Source: Mesonia profundi (GTDB taxonomy: Bacteria > Bacteroidota > Bacteroidia > Flavobacteriales > Flavobacteriaceae). From it: DNA of 64,000 nucleotides. The DNA lies in contig NZ_JAVHUL010000004.1 in the NCBI RefSeq assembly GCF_031085155.1, forward strand, positions 51,286-115,285, given 5' to 3'. Positions within the stretch are counted from its first letter, which is position 1; each line of letters begins with the position of its first letter. The notes below the pieces were generated by a model. That model was not told the DNA's origin and did not search any database. It saw nothing but the letters and a program-made list of their open reading frames with translations. This document shows, piece by piece, positions 36,408-45,292 of this stretch. Made by a program: the position numbers and the translations under genes.

Positions 36408-36995
36408 TTAAAATTTTAAATTTAAAGACAGGCCGTAATTCGCTCTTCCGGTAAATTCATCTACATTAAAATTGGGCTGTAAACTCAAATCTTCATCTAC
36501 ATTAAACTGTCTTAAATGCGCATCTACATTGGCGTCTATGATATTTAGAACATAAAGCGCTGCCATAGCTAAAACCGACATTTCTTTTTGACGCCTAAAT
36601 TGCTTTTGGGCATCAATCAAGGTTTTATCGGTTAAAATATCCTGAAATTCATCATCGGTATAACCGGCAAGCCTTCTTTTGTAAGCATCTCTAAAGCGAT
36701 TGTATTCGCGGTTATTAAAGGTGTAAAAATAAACTCCCGCGCCTAATCCTGCATAAACAATGGGTATTTTCCAATAACTTTTGTTATAGGCTTGTCCCAA
36801 ACCTGGTAAAACAGCCGAATAAAAGGCTGCCTTTGCTGGTGCTAAGGCATTGTACTCTACTTTAGCTTTCCTATTTTTTTTTAACTTCACCTCCTTACGG
36901 GTTTGAAGCTGTAAAGAGTCTTCCTGAGCAGAGATTTGAACACTTAGAAGAAAGAAAAATGCAAAAAAATATAAGCAACTATTTTTCACCTTCAA
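36408..36995 (-). CDS. DUF5683 family exported protein
   Basis: A 195-residue protein with a signal peptide ending QISAQ (about residue 23) and a domain with APAKAAFYSAVLPGLGQAYNKSYWKIPIVYAGLGAG, the signature of DUF5683, which contains two or three membrane or membrane-associated segments. Function unknown. It overlaps the end of parB by 17 bases and is transcribed with parAB and dapB. Confidence 0.85.
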   Translation of the reverse strand: MKVKNSCLYFFAFFFLLSVQISAQEDSLQLQTRKEVKLKKNRKAKVEYNALAPAKAAFYSAVLPGLGQAYNKSYWKIPIVYAGLGAGVYFYTFNNREYNRFRDAYKRRLAGYTDDEFQDILTDKTLIDAQKQFRRQKEMSVLAMAALYVLNIIDANVDAHLRQFNVDEDLSLQPNFNVDEFTGRANYGLSLNLKF

Positions 36996-37884
36996 TCAAT
37001 TTGGTTAATCGTTCAAAGTCTTCTTTGGAAGAGAAAGGGATAATCACTTTTCCATTTCCTTTTTTGCTCATTTTTACATCTACTTTAGCACCAAAGTAAC
37101 TAGAAAATCCTTTGACAGATTCTTTTATTTCCTTTGGAACCTTTGGGGTTGCTTTAGATTTTTCATCTACAGAACCAGAAGACTGAATTTGTTTTACCAA
37201 CTTTTCGGTTTCTCTAACCGAAAGAGATTCTGCCAGTACTTTTTCATAAACTTCTAACTGAAGCTCTAAATCGCTAATGTTGATTAAAGCCCGCCCGTGC
37301 CCCATACTTAAAAAGCCGTCTCGCATTCCGGTTTGGATAATAGGGTCTAGCTTAAGTAAACGTAAGTAATTGGCGATGGTTGATCTATTTTTACCGATAC
37401 GATCGCTCAATTGCTCTTGGGTAAGGCTAATTTCGTCGATTAATCGTTGGTAAGAAAGTGAAATTTCTATAGGATCTAAATCCTGACGCTGGATATTTTC
37501 TACCAACGCCATTTCTAAAGACTCTTGGTCGTTAGCAATTCGTATGTAAGCAGGAATGGTTTCAAGTCCTACCAGTTTAGAAGCTCTAAACCTGCGTTCT
37601 CCAGAAACTAATTGATATTTATTGAAGTCAATTTTTCTTACGGTAATAGGCTGAATTACGCCCAATTCCTTAATGGAAGTGGCTAATTCTTGTAAAGCTT
37701 CTTTGTTGAAGCTACTTCTAGGCTGAAAAGGATTCACCTCAATAGCTCCTAACTCTAGTTCAACAATACTACCTACTACTTTATCTGCATTTTTATCTTT
37801 AGCAGAACTGATATCGTTTTCGGGATCTTTCAGTAAAGCAGAAAGGCCTCTTCCTAAGGCTTGTTTTTTTGTTGCTTTGGCCAT
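36979..37884 (-). CDS. parB: Chromosome-partitioning protein ParB
   Basis: A 301-residue centromere-binding CTP-switch protein. N-terminal GRGLSALL box, ParB/Spo0J nuclease-like domain with NPFQPRS and the GERRFRASK CTP-binding motif, then an HTH (LTQEQLSDRIGKNRSTIANYLRLLKL) and a C-terminal dimerisation domain. It pairs with parA seven codons or less away (six-base gap). No 16-bp palindrome resembling parS was noticed nearby. Confidence 0.95.
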   Translation of the reverse strand: MAKATKKQALGRGLSALLKDPENDISSAKDKNADKVVGSIVELELGAIEVNPFQPRSSFNKEALQELATSIKELGVIQPITVRKIDFNKYQLVSGERRFRASKLVGLETIPAYIRIANDQESLEMALVENIQRQDLDPIEISLSYQRLIDEISLTQEQLSDRIGKNRSTIANYLRLLKLDPIIQTGMRDGFLSMGHGRALINISDLELQLEVYEKVLAESLSVRETEKLVKQIQSSGSVDEKSKATPKVPKEIKESVKGFSSYFGAKVDVKMSKKGNGKVIIPFSSKEDFERLTKLIEGEK

Positions 37885-37890
37885 AAGTCC

Positions 37891-38655
37891 TTATTGATTT
37901 TTTTTAATAATTTCTTCCGCTAAGCTCAAGTAATTGCTTGCGCCTCTACTTCCTGCATCATAATTAATAATGCTTTCACCGTAACTTGGAGCTTCGCTTA
38001 AACGAACGTTTCTTTGGATGATGGTTTTAAACACCATTTCATCAAAATGCTTTTTAACTTCATCTACCACTTGGTTAGAGAGTCTTAAACGAGAATCATA
38101 CATAGTAAGCAAAAGCCCTTCAATGTCTAATTTGTCGTTGTGTATTTTTTGAACGCTTTTAACCGTGTTGAGCAACTTTCCTAATCCTTCCAAGGCAAAA
38201 TACTCACATTGAATTGGAATAATCACCGAATCTGCTGCAGTAAGCGCATTTAAAGTTAAAAGTCCCAGCGAAGGAGCGCAATCGATAAGGATATAATCAT
38301 ACGAATCTTTTAAGTGTACGATAGCTTTCTTAAGCATCGACTCTCGTTGATCTTGATCGACCAATTCAATTTCTATCGCTACCAAATCAATATGGGCAGG
38401 AATAATATCTAAATTGGGGGATTCTGTAGGAATAATAGCCTCTTCTGCTTTAATAGTATGTTCCAAGAGTTGATAAGTACCTTTTTCGATACTTTCTACG
38501 TCAATGCCTAACCCAGAACTGGCGTTAGCCTGTGGATCTGCATCTATTAATAAAACTTTTTTCTCGAGAACTCCTAAAGAAGCCGCTAAATTAACTGCGG
38601 TGGTGGTTTTCCCAACCCCTCCTTTTTGATTTGCAATTGCAATGATTTTACCCAT
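37891..38655 (-). CDS. parA: Chromosome-partitioning ATPase ParA
   Basis: A 254-residue deviant Walker ATPase (KGGVGKTT at 10-17; DADPQANASSGLG; DYILIDCAPSLGLLTLNAL; IPIQCEYFALEGL). It drives ParB-parS segregation on the nucleoid. First gene of the minus-strand operon parA-parB-DUF5683-dapB-lepB-WbqC. Confidence 0.96.
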   Translation of the reverse strand: MGKIIAIANQKGGVGKTTTAVNLAASLGVLEKKVLLIDADPQANASSGLGIDVESIEKGTYQLLEHTIKAEEAIIPTESPNLDIIPAHIDLVAIEIELVDQDQRESMLKKAIVHLKDSYDYILIDCAPSLGLLTLNALTAADSVIIPIQCEYFALEGLGKLLNTVKSVQKIHNDKLDIEGLLLTMYDSRLRLSNQVVDEVKKHFDEMVFKTIIQRNVRLSEAPSYGESIINYDAGSRGASNYLSLAEEIIKKNQ

Positions 38656-38736
38656 TAGCTCTTCATTGGTTTAGTCAGTAAAAATACAATTAATTATTCC
38701 ATTAAAAAACGGAATTTATCAACAACTGAAGAAGGC

Positions 38737-39618
38737 TTATTTTTTCCCCTTACTTTTGATCATTTGCTCCAATTGGTCCCACAGTTCTTCTGGGATTTGT
38801 TCTAGTATATTAAACTGTCCGGCGCCTTTTAACCATTCTCCACCGTCAATGGTGATTACTTCTCCGTTCACATAAGCAGAAAAATCAGAGACTAAATAAG
38901 CCGCTAGGTTGGCTAACTCTTGATGTTCTCCCACACGTTTCAACGGAACTTTCTTCGCCAAGTCAAACTTTTCTTTTAAATCTCCTGGTAATAAACGGTC
39001 CCAAGCTCCTTTGGTAGGGAAGGGTCCTGGTGCAATCGCGTTAGAACGAATCCCATATTTGGCCCATTCTACCGCTAGCGAGCGGGTCATCGCCAATACT
39101 CCTGCTTTCGCTGTCGCGGAAGGGACTACATAAGCAGAACCTGTCCATGCGTAAGTAGTGACAATATTAAGTATGGTTTTATCTTTTTCTTCTTGATCAA
39201 TCCAATGCTTTCCAAAAGCAAGCGTACAGTTTTTACTTCCTTTTAAAACAATATCGATAATGGTATCAAAAGCATTTGCCGAAAGTCTTTCGGTAGGAGA
39301 GATAAAATTTCCTGCAGCATTATTCAGCAATACATCAACGCTTCCCATTTTTGAAACAGCTTCGTCTCGCATTGCTTCAACTTGATCGTAGTGACGCACG
39401 TCACACTGAATCGCGAAACACTTTCCGCCAGTTTCTCCTTCTAATTCTTTTACGGTATTTTGAAGTTTCTCAATATTTCTAGAAGTGATACCAACTTGAG
39501 CGCCGAGTTCTAAAAAATATTTGGTCATCGCTTTTCCTAAACCACTTCCTCCTCCAGTGACTACAATATTTTTTCCGCGTAAAGCGTCATCCCGCAACAT
39601 TTTCTGAGTGTAATTCAT
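38737..39618 (-). CDS. SDR family oxidoreductase, 2,4-dienoyl-CoA-reductase-like
   Basis: A 293-residue short-chain dehydrogenase. TGGGSGLGKAMT binds NADPH; the NNAAGNFISP and SATAKAGVLAMTRSLAVEWAKYGIRSNAIAPGP segments are intact. The classical Tyr of YxxxK is replaced by Ser, as in 2,4-dienoyl-CoA reductases, where the tyrosine lies elsewhere. This suggests a role in beta-oxidation of unsaturated fatty acids. It lies divergent from nirK, with the nirK control region in between. Confidence 0.85.
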   Translation of the reverse strand: MNYTQKMLRDDALRGKNIVVTGGGSGLGKAMTKYFLELGAQVGITSRNIEKLQNTVKELEGETGGKCFAIQCDVRHYDQVEAMRDEAVSKMGSVDVLLNNAAGNFISPTERLSANAFDTIIDIVLKGSKNCTLAFGKHWIDQEEKDKTILNIVTTYAWTGSAYVVPSATAKAGVLAMTRSLAVEWAKYGIRSNAIAPGPFPTKGAWDRLLPGDLKEKFDLAKKVPLKRVGEHQELANLAAYLVSDFSAYVNGEVITIDGGEWLKGAGQFNILEQIPEELWDQLEQMIKSKGKK

Positions 39619-39694
39619 TTTTTTATGTATTTACGTAAAGGTAGGATTTTTGTTTAAAAATGGAAATTATAAAAAGAGGTAAATCTTTTAAAGG

Positions 39695-39708
39695 ATGATA
39701 AATGTCAT
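39695..39708 (+). promoter_or_regulatory. FNR-box-like activator site of nirK
   Basis: ATGATAAATGTCAT resembles the Crp/Fnr-family half-site pair TGAT-N4-ATCA with one mismatch. Its centre is 29.5 bases before the TAnnTTTG box and about 42-44 before the predicted transcript start, the class II activator position. The same element with identical spacing precedes the universal stress protein gene at 62.3 kb. Confidence 0.65.
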
Positions 39709-39730
39709 ATTTTACGCCTTTTTATTTAAG

Positions 39731-39738
39731 TATTTTTG
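39731..39738 (+). promoter_or_regulatory. nirK -7 box
   Basis: TATTTTTG, matching TAnnTTTG, 22 bases after the FNR-like palindrome. No -33 TTG is present, as expected for an activator-dependent promoter. The ATG follows 40 bases later. Confidence 0.6.
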
Positions 39739-39778
39739 AATTAAATTAAAAACGTTTCTACAACTAAATAATTACACT

Positions 39779-41254
39779 ATGAACCAATCTTCAGTACCAA
39801 CACCCAGCAAACTTTTAAAGGGCATATTGCTATCTTTTCTAGTAATTGTGACTCTAGCTTGTAATTCCGATAAAAAAGAAAAATCCTATTCTGATCCTGC
39901 AGATATTAAAGTAGGAATGGAAATGAACGCTAAGTTAACTGCTCCGCCACACGTTCCAACTCCTACTGCTAGAAGATCAGCAAAACGTTTAATCGTAGAT
40001 ATGGAGATATTAGAAGAAGTTGGCACGATGACAGATGGAGTAGAATATGTGTATTGGACGTTTGATGGTACAGTACCTGGAAGCTTTATTCGAACTAAAA
40101 TTGGTGATGAGATAGAATTTCATCTTAAAAATCACCCAGATAATAAACTGCCACATAATATTGATTTACATGCGGTAAATGGTCCTGGTGGTGGTGCCGT
40201 TTCTTCTTTTGTGGCTCCGGGTCATGAAACTGTTTTTTCCTTTAAAGTTCTTAATCCAGGCTTATATGTTTACCATTGTGCAACCGCACCAGTTGGAATG
40301 CATATTGCAAACGGTATGTATGGTTTGATTTTGGTAGAACCAGAAGAAGGTTTAGAGCCAGTAGATAGAGAATACTATGTGATGCAGGGGGATTTTTATA
40401 CCAAAGGAGATTTTGGAGAACCAGGCTTACAGGCTTTTGATATGAAAAAAGCGATTGAAGAAGATGCAGATTATGTGGTTTTTAACGGAAAAGTTGGAGC
40501 TATGACTGGAGACAATGCTTTAACTGCAAAAGTAGGGGAGACCGTACGTTTATTTGTAGGTAATGGAGGCCCAAACTTGGTTTCTAGTTTTCACGTTATT
40601 GGTGAAATCTTTGACAAAGTGCATATGGAAGGTGGTAGCCTTATAAATGAGAATGTACAAACTACTTTAATACCCGCTGGTGGAGCCGCTATTGTAGAGT
40701 TTAAAATAGATGCGCCTGGAGAGTATATCTTAGTAGACCACTCTATATTTAGAGCTTTTAATAAAGGAGCCTTGGCGCAAATAAATGCTACAGGAGACGA
40801 AAATAAAAATGTCTACGCAGGGAAAATTCAAGAAGGTATTTATTTACCAGAAGGAGGAGACATTCAAGAAATGCCTATTTCCGAAGAAGAACAAGCTGAA
40901 AATGCTAAACCAGTAGCCAATTTAACTTTCGATGAAAAAATGGAAAGAGGAAAAAATCTTTACGGAAGATCTTGTCTAGCTTGTCACCAATCTGCCGGAC
41001 AAGGAATAGCGAGTGCTTTTCCACCCTTGGCTAAATCTGATTATCTAAATGCAGATGTAGATAGAGCAATAGAAATAGCATTGTATGGTAAAACTGGTGA
41101 AATTACCGTAAATGGTGAAAAGTATAATAGTGTAATGCCTTCTCAAGGCCTAAGCGATGAAGAAGCAGCAAGCGTACTAACTTATATTTATAACAGTTGG
41201 GACAATAATAAAACAGAAGTTACCCAGGAAATGGTGAAAGCCCAGCGTAGATAA
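39779..41254 (+). CDS. nirK: Copper nitrite reductase with fused cytochrome c domain, lipoprotein
   Basis: Reduces nitrite to nitric oxide in denitrification. The 491-residue product begins with a lipoprotein signal (lipobox TLAC, Cys28). Two cupredoxin domains carry a full set of copper ligands: type 1 His126, Cys167, His175, Met180; type 2 His131, His166, His321. Catalytic Asp129 and His272 are also present. A C-terminal class I cytochrome c (about 385-475) has CLACH (399-403) and probable axial Met453, so electrons can be delivered in cis. It is first in a three-gene cassette with a NirV-like gene 30 bases on. Confidence 0.95.
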   Translation: MNQSSVPTPSKLLKGILLSFLVIVTLACNSDKKEKSYSDPADIKVGMEMNAKLTAPPHVPTPTARRSAKRLIVDMEILEEVGTMTDGVEYVYWTFDGTVPGSFIRTKIGDEIEFHLKNHPDNKLPHNIDLHAVNGPGGGAVSSFVAPGHETVFSFKVLNPGLYVYHCATAPVGMHIANGMYGLILVEPEEGLEPVDREYYVMQGDFYTKGDFGEPGLQAFDMKKAIEEDADYVVFNGKVGAMTGDNALTAKVGETVRLFVGNGGPNLVSSFHVIGEIFDKVHMEGGSLINENVQTTLIPAGGAAIVEFKIDAPGEYILVDHSIFRAFNKGALAQINATGDENKNVYAGKIQEGIYLPEGGDIQEMPISEEEQAENAKPVANLTFDEKMERGKNLYGRSCLACHQSAGQGIASAFPPLAKSDYLNADVDRAIEIALYGKTGEITVNGEKYNSVMPSQGLSDEEAASVLTYIYNSWDNNKTEVTQEMVKAQRR

Positions 41255-41284
41255 TACATTGTTTAATTTAAAACTATAATTGCC

Positions 41285-42082
41285 ATGTTTTTCAAGTATG
41301 TACTTAGAAGTTTACTAATATGTATTCCATTTTTAGCACAAGCACAAATGGAAAACATGGCAGTCATAGAAAAAGGTTCTTATGTTCCTCTTTACGGAAG
41401 AGATTCAGTAAAGGTTAAAATAGATCGGTTTGCATTAGATGTGTATCCCGTAACCAATGCAGATTTTAAAAAATTTTTGAAAGAATATCCTGAATGGCAA
41501 AAAGACAAGGTGAAAGCCTTATTTGCAGACGGCAATTATTTACGTCATTGGGATGCTAATGGTTCACTCAAAAAAGGAGAATCACTTAAGGCTCCAGTAA
41601 CGAATGTTTCTTATTTTGCTGCAAAAAAATACTGTGAATGTCAAGACAAGCGTTTGCCAACCTTAGACGAATGGGAGTATGTGGCGATGGCAGATGAAAC
41701 CACAGCAGATGCTAGGGTAAAAGATAGCTACAATGAATTTATATTAAGTTGGTATGAGAAACCCAACTCTTTTAATCAAGAAGTTGGTAGCACGTTTAAA
41801 AATTATTGGAACATTTATGATATGCATGGCTTGGTTTGGGAATGGACTTCAGACTTTAATTCGGTTATGATTTCTGGTGAGTCTAGGAGAGACGTGGATC
41901 AAGACAATAATTTATTTTGCGGTAGTGCGGCCATCGGTTCTTCAGATTTGATGAACTATGCAGCTTTTATGCGTTACGCTTTTCGCGGAAGTATTAAAGC
42001 AAACTATGGAGTACGAAACTTAGGATTTAGATGTGCAAAAACGATAAACAATCAAACTAAACAAAACGATGAAGATTTATAA
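41285..42082 (+). CDS. NirV-like formylglycine-generating-enzyme family protein
   Basis: A 265-residue exported protein (signal peptide ending LAQAQ) with an FGE-sulfatase fold: IDRFALDVYPVTNADFKKFL, APVTNVSYFAAKKYCECQDKRLPTLDEWEYVA, DMHGLVWEWTSDF and the terminal YGVRNLGFRCAK. Members next to nirK are called NirV; their task is unproven, possibly maturation or electron transfer. It lacks the paired active-site cysteines of true FGE in the usual RCxNxG form. It overlaps the SCO gene by 14 bases. Confidence 0.85.
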   Translation: MFFKYVLRSLLICIPFLAQAQMENMAVIEKGSYVPLYGRDSVKVKIDRFALDVYPVTNADFKKFLKEYPEWQKDKVKALFADGNYLRHWDANGSLKKGESLKAPVTNVSYFAAKKYCECQDKRLPTLDEWEYVAMADETTADARVKDSYNEFILSWYEKPNSFNQEVGSTFKNYWNIYDMHGLVWEWTSDFNSVMISGESRRDVDQDNNLFCGSAAIGSSDLMNYAAFMRYAFRGSIKANYGVRNLGFRCAKTINNQTKQNDEDL

Positions 42083-42692
42083 ATATTTTTTATTAGCGCT
42101 ACTAGTGATTAATCTATGGAGCTGTAAAGACGAAACTAAGAAAGAGGTTGCAGAAACCGAAGAAAGCAAAGCGGAAACGAATAAAGAAGAAGAAGAATTG
42201 CCTGGTCTTTCTATTTATAACCTACCCACCAAATGGACAACTCAAGATGGAAAGGAAATAGAACTGAAAGATTTAAAAGGTGATGTTTTGGTCATGGTAA
42301 TGATTTACACCTCGTGTCAAGCCTCTTGTCCACGCTTAGTTGCCGATATGCGAAACATTCACAAAAAAGTATCTGATAAAGCCAATAAAGAAACAAAATA
42401 TGTCTTTGTAAGTATAGATCCCGAGGTAGACACTCCTGAAAGGCTAAAAGCTTTCGCGAAAGAAAATCAAATGGAAAGTAATGAATACTTGTTTTTACGT
42501 GGTACAAAAGAAGATACGAGAGAATTTGCAGCGGTATTGGCAGTAAGTTATAAAAGCATTTCACCAATGGATTTTTCGCATTCTAATATCATAAGTGTTT
42601 TCGATAAGCAAGGAGTTATGAAATATCAAAAAGAAGGTTTGGGAGAAGATGACTCCGAAACTATAAAGACCATACAAGAGCTAGCAAATTAA
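42069..42692 (+). CDS. SCO family copper chaperone, lipoprotein
   Basis: A 207-residue thioredoxin-fold lipoprotein (lipobox LWSC, Cys19; acidic linker 20-45). The copper-binding CxxxC is Cys83-Cys87 in TSCQASCPR, and the third ligand His lies in DFSHSNIIS. SCO proteins metallate copper enzymes such as CuA oxidases. Here the overlap with the NirV-like gene and proximity to nirK argue that it delivers copper to NirK (inference). Confidence 0.92.
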   Translation: MKIYKYFLLALLVINLWSCKDETKKEVAETEESKAETNKEEEELPGLSIYNLPTKWTTQDGKEIELKDLKGDVLVMVMIYTSCQASCPRLVADMRNIHKKVSDKANKETKYVFVSIDPEVDTPERLKAFAKENQMESNEYLFLRGTKEDTREFAAVLAVSYKSISPMDFSHSNIISVFDKQGVMKYQKEGLGEDDSETIKTIQELAN

Positions 42693-43061
42693 GCTATTTG
42701 AAGTGTAAGAAATAAAAAAATTAGAAGTCAGTAGTTAAATATCTACTTTTACTGTAATCTAACGGATTGATTTTAATCTATTTGAAAAACATTCTATTAT
42801 CAGTTCGAGCGCCAGCCCGAAAGAATTCATTCTGGCGGGGAGTCGAGAACTTTTAGGATGCTAAAAAGTAGGTTTCGACTGCGCTCCACCAGACATATAG
42901 CCCGTATTTAAACAGTAATCTACGCAACTAACTACTGATCTCTATAAAAAATAATCCTATCATACTCAACCTGCCCGAGTTGAATTCGTTCAGGCAGACT
43001 TCCTTCTGAATGGCAACTTTACATAAATTATTAGCTAGAAACTAAAGCCCAAAGTCCTGAT
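42693..43061. repeat. Intergenic region with REP-like repeat copy B
   Basis: 369 bases between convergent SCO and mutase genes, no gene. Bases 42804-42847 are the inverse of 23459-23502 (two mismatches). A second motif GGTTTCGACTGCGCTCCACC lies at 42871-42890, and a partial hairpin-like copy (CTGCC...GGCAG) is near 42970-42996. These are dispersed intergenic elements. Confidence 0.65.
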
Positions 43062-45188
43062 TTAAGCCACAGAATCAATCAAAATATCCAATATCTGAAT
43101 CGCAGCATCGCTAATTTTAGTACCCGGACCAAAAACGGCTACTGCCCCCGCATCAAATAAATAATCATAATCTGCCGAAGGAATAACTCCCCCTACAATC
43201 ACCATAATATCTTCTCGGTCTAATTTTTTAAGTTCCTCGATCACTTGTGGGACTAATGTTTTGTGTCCTGCCGCTAAAGAAGAAACTCCTAAAACGTGCA
43301 CATCATTTTCCACGGCTTGTTTAGCAGCTTCTTGTGGCGTTTGGAATAACGGACCTATATCTACATCAAACCCAACGTCGGCGTAACCTGTGGAGACTAC
43401 TTTTGCGCCACGATCGTGACCGTCTTGTCCCATTTTGGCTACCATAATTCTTGGTCGGCGACCTTCTAAATCGGCAAATTTATTCGCTAAATCTTTCGCT
43501 TTGCTAAACGAAGAATCATCTTTCATCTCTTTACTATACACGCCGCTAAATGATTTTATTTGTGCTTTATACCTACCAAACTCTTTTTCGAGAGCATCGC
43601 TAATCTCACCAATGCTCGCGCGTTCTCTGGCAGCTTCTACCGCTAAAGCTAGTAAATTTCCTTCCCCTGTCTTGGCAGATTGCGTTAAATCCTCTAGCGC
43701 TTGAGTTACTTTCTCTTGGTTTCTAGTGCTTTTCATTTCTGCTAAGCGTTCAAGTTGTTGTTTTCTAACCGTTTGATTATCTACTTCTAGCGTTACAATA
43801 GGATCTTCTTTATCTCTACGGTATTGGTTAACACCCACAATAATATCTTGGCCGCTATCAATTCTTGCTTGTTTTTTGGCTGCTGCTTCTTCAATGCGAA
43901 GTTTTGGAATTCCGTTTTCAATCGCTTTGGTCATTCCGCCGAGCTCTTCTACCTCTTCAATGAGTTTCCAGGCTTCCTCCATAACGTCTTGGGTTAGCTT
44001 TTCTACATAATAACTTCCTGCCCAAGGGTCTACGGTTTTGGTGATTTGAGTTTCATCCTGAAGGTATAATTGGGTATTTCTTGCAATTCTTGCCGAAAAA
44101 TCGGTAGGTAAGGCAATGGCTTCATCTAAGGCGTTGGTATGTAAACTCTGGGTTCCGCCAAAGGCTGCCGCCGAAGCTTCTATACAAGTTCTTGCGACAT
44201 TATTAAAAGGATCTTGCTCTGTTAAGCTCCATCCACTGGTTTGACAATGGGTTCTTAAAGCTAATGATTTTGGATTCTTCGGATTAAATTGTTTTACCAA
44301 TTTTGCCCACAACATGCGAGCAGCACGCAATTTGGCAACTTCCATAAAATGGTTGAGTCCAATGGCCCAAAAGAAAGAAAGACGCGGCGCAAAGCTGTCA
44401 ATATCCATTCCAGCGTCTAATCCTTTACGGATGTATTCCAGTCCGTCTGCCAAGGTATACGCCAATTCGATATCACAAGTGGCACCTGCTTCTTGCATAT
44501 GATATCCCGAAATACTGATGCTATTAAATTTAGGCATTTTTTGGGAGCTGTATTCAAAAATATCTGAAATGATTTTCATCGATGGTGTAGGCGGATAGAT
44601 ATACGTGTTACGCACCATAAACTCCTTGAGAATATCATTCTGAATGGTTCCTGTTAATTTTCCTGGCTTAACACCTTGTTCTTCCGCAGCGACGATATAA
44701 AACGCCATAATGGGTAAAACCGCACCGTTCATGGTCATCGAAACCGACATTTTATCCAGCGGAATCTGATCGAACAAGATTTTCATGTCTTCTACCGAGT
44801 CAATCGCAACTCCTGCTTTTCCTACATCACCCACCACACGCTCGTGGTCACTATCATAGCCTCTGTGGGTAGGTAAATCAAAAGCTACCGAAAGTCCTTT
44901 TTGTCCTGCTGCCAAGTTTCTTCTATAAAAAGCATTGCTATCTTCTGCGGTAGAAAAACCAGCATATTGCCGAATCGTCCAAGGGCGTTTTACGTACATG
45001 GTAGAGTAGGGGCCTCTTAAATAAGGAGGAATTCCCGCGGCAAAATTAAGATGTTCTACTTCTTTTACATCTTCTTTTTGGTAGGTAGATTTCAGCTCAA
45101 TATTTTCGGCAGTAGTATAACTAGTGCTTTTCGTATTTTTATTGGGCTTAGATTTTAATTCTATATGTTGAAGGTCTTTTCTTTTCAT
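43062..45188 (-). CDS. scpA: Methylmalonyl-CoA mutase, large (catalytic, B12-binding) subunit
   Basis: A 708-residue adenosylcobalamin enzyme interconverting methylmalonyl-CoA and succinyl-CoA. The catalytic barrel spans about 60-560 ([63 protein letters not shown]). The C-terminal cobalamin domain has [10 protein letters not shown] with the axial His and the GGVIPSADY segment. The small-subunit gene lies 104 bases upstream on the same strand, giving the heterodimer. Confidence 0.95.
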   Translation of the reverse strand: MKRKDLQHIELKSKPNKNTKSTSYTTAENIELKSTYQKEDVKEVEHLNFAAGIPPYLRGPYSTMYVKRPWTIRQYAGFSTAEDSNAFYRRNLAAGQKGLSVAFDLPTHRGYDSDHERVVGDVGKAGVAIDSVEDMKILFDQIPLDKMSVSMTMNGAVLPIMAFYIVAAEEQGVKPGKLTGTIQNDILKEFMVRNTYIYPPTPSMKIISDIFEYSSQKMPKFNSISISGYHMQEAGATCDIELAYTLADGLEYIRKGLDAGMDIDSFAPRLSFFWAIGLNHFMEVAKLRAARMLWAKLVKQFNPKNPKSLALRTHCQTSGWSLTEQDPFNNVARTCIEASAAAFGGTQSLHTNALDEAIALPTDFSARIARNTQLYLQDETQITKTVDPWAGSYYVEKLTQDVMEEAWKLIEEVEELGGMTKAIENGIPKLRIEEAAAKKQARIDSGQDIIVGVNQYRRDKEDPIVTLEVDNQTVRKQQLERLAEMKSTRNQEKVTQALEDLTQSAKTGEGNLLALAVEAARERASIGEISDALEKEFGRYKAQIKSFSGVYSKEMKDDSSFSKAKDLANKFADLEGRRPRIMVAKMGQDGHDRGAKVVSTGYADVGFDVDIGPLFQTPQEAAKQAVENDVHVLGVSSLAAGHKTLVPQVIEELKKLDREDIMVIVGGVIPSADYDYLFDAGAVAVFGPGTKISDAAIQILDILIDSVA

Positions 45189-45292
45189 AGTAGACTTCTT
45201 TTGTGGATAGCTTTTAAGTTAATAAAATTTCGTTAACCTGAATTTGACCTTTCTGCGGAAAAGTCTTTTTCAGTAGCTCATGGTCTTTCTAA

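Noticed and set aside
36979..38736. parS centromere sites next to parAB
   Set aside because: No 16-bp palindrome of the parS type was seen in or around the operon.
41285..42082. True formylglycine-generating (sulfatase-maturing) enzyme
   Set aside because: The characteristic paired active-site cysteine segment is not present in the usual form and no sulfatase gene is near; the nirK context favours a NirV-like role.
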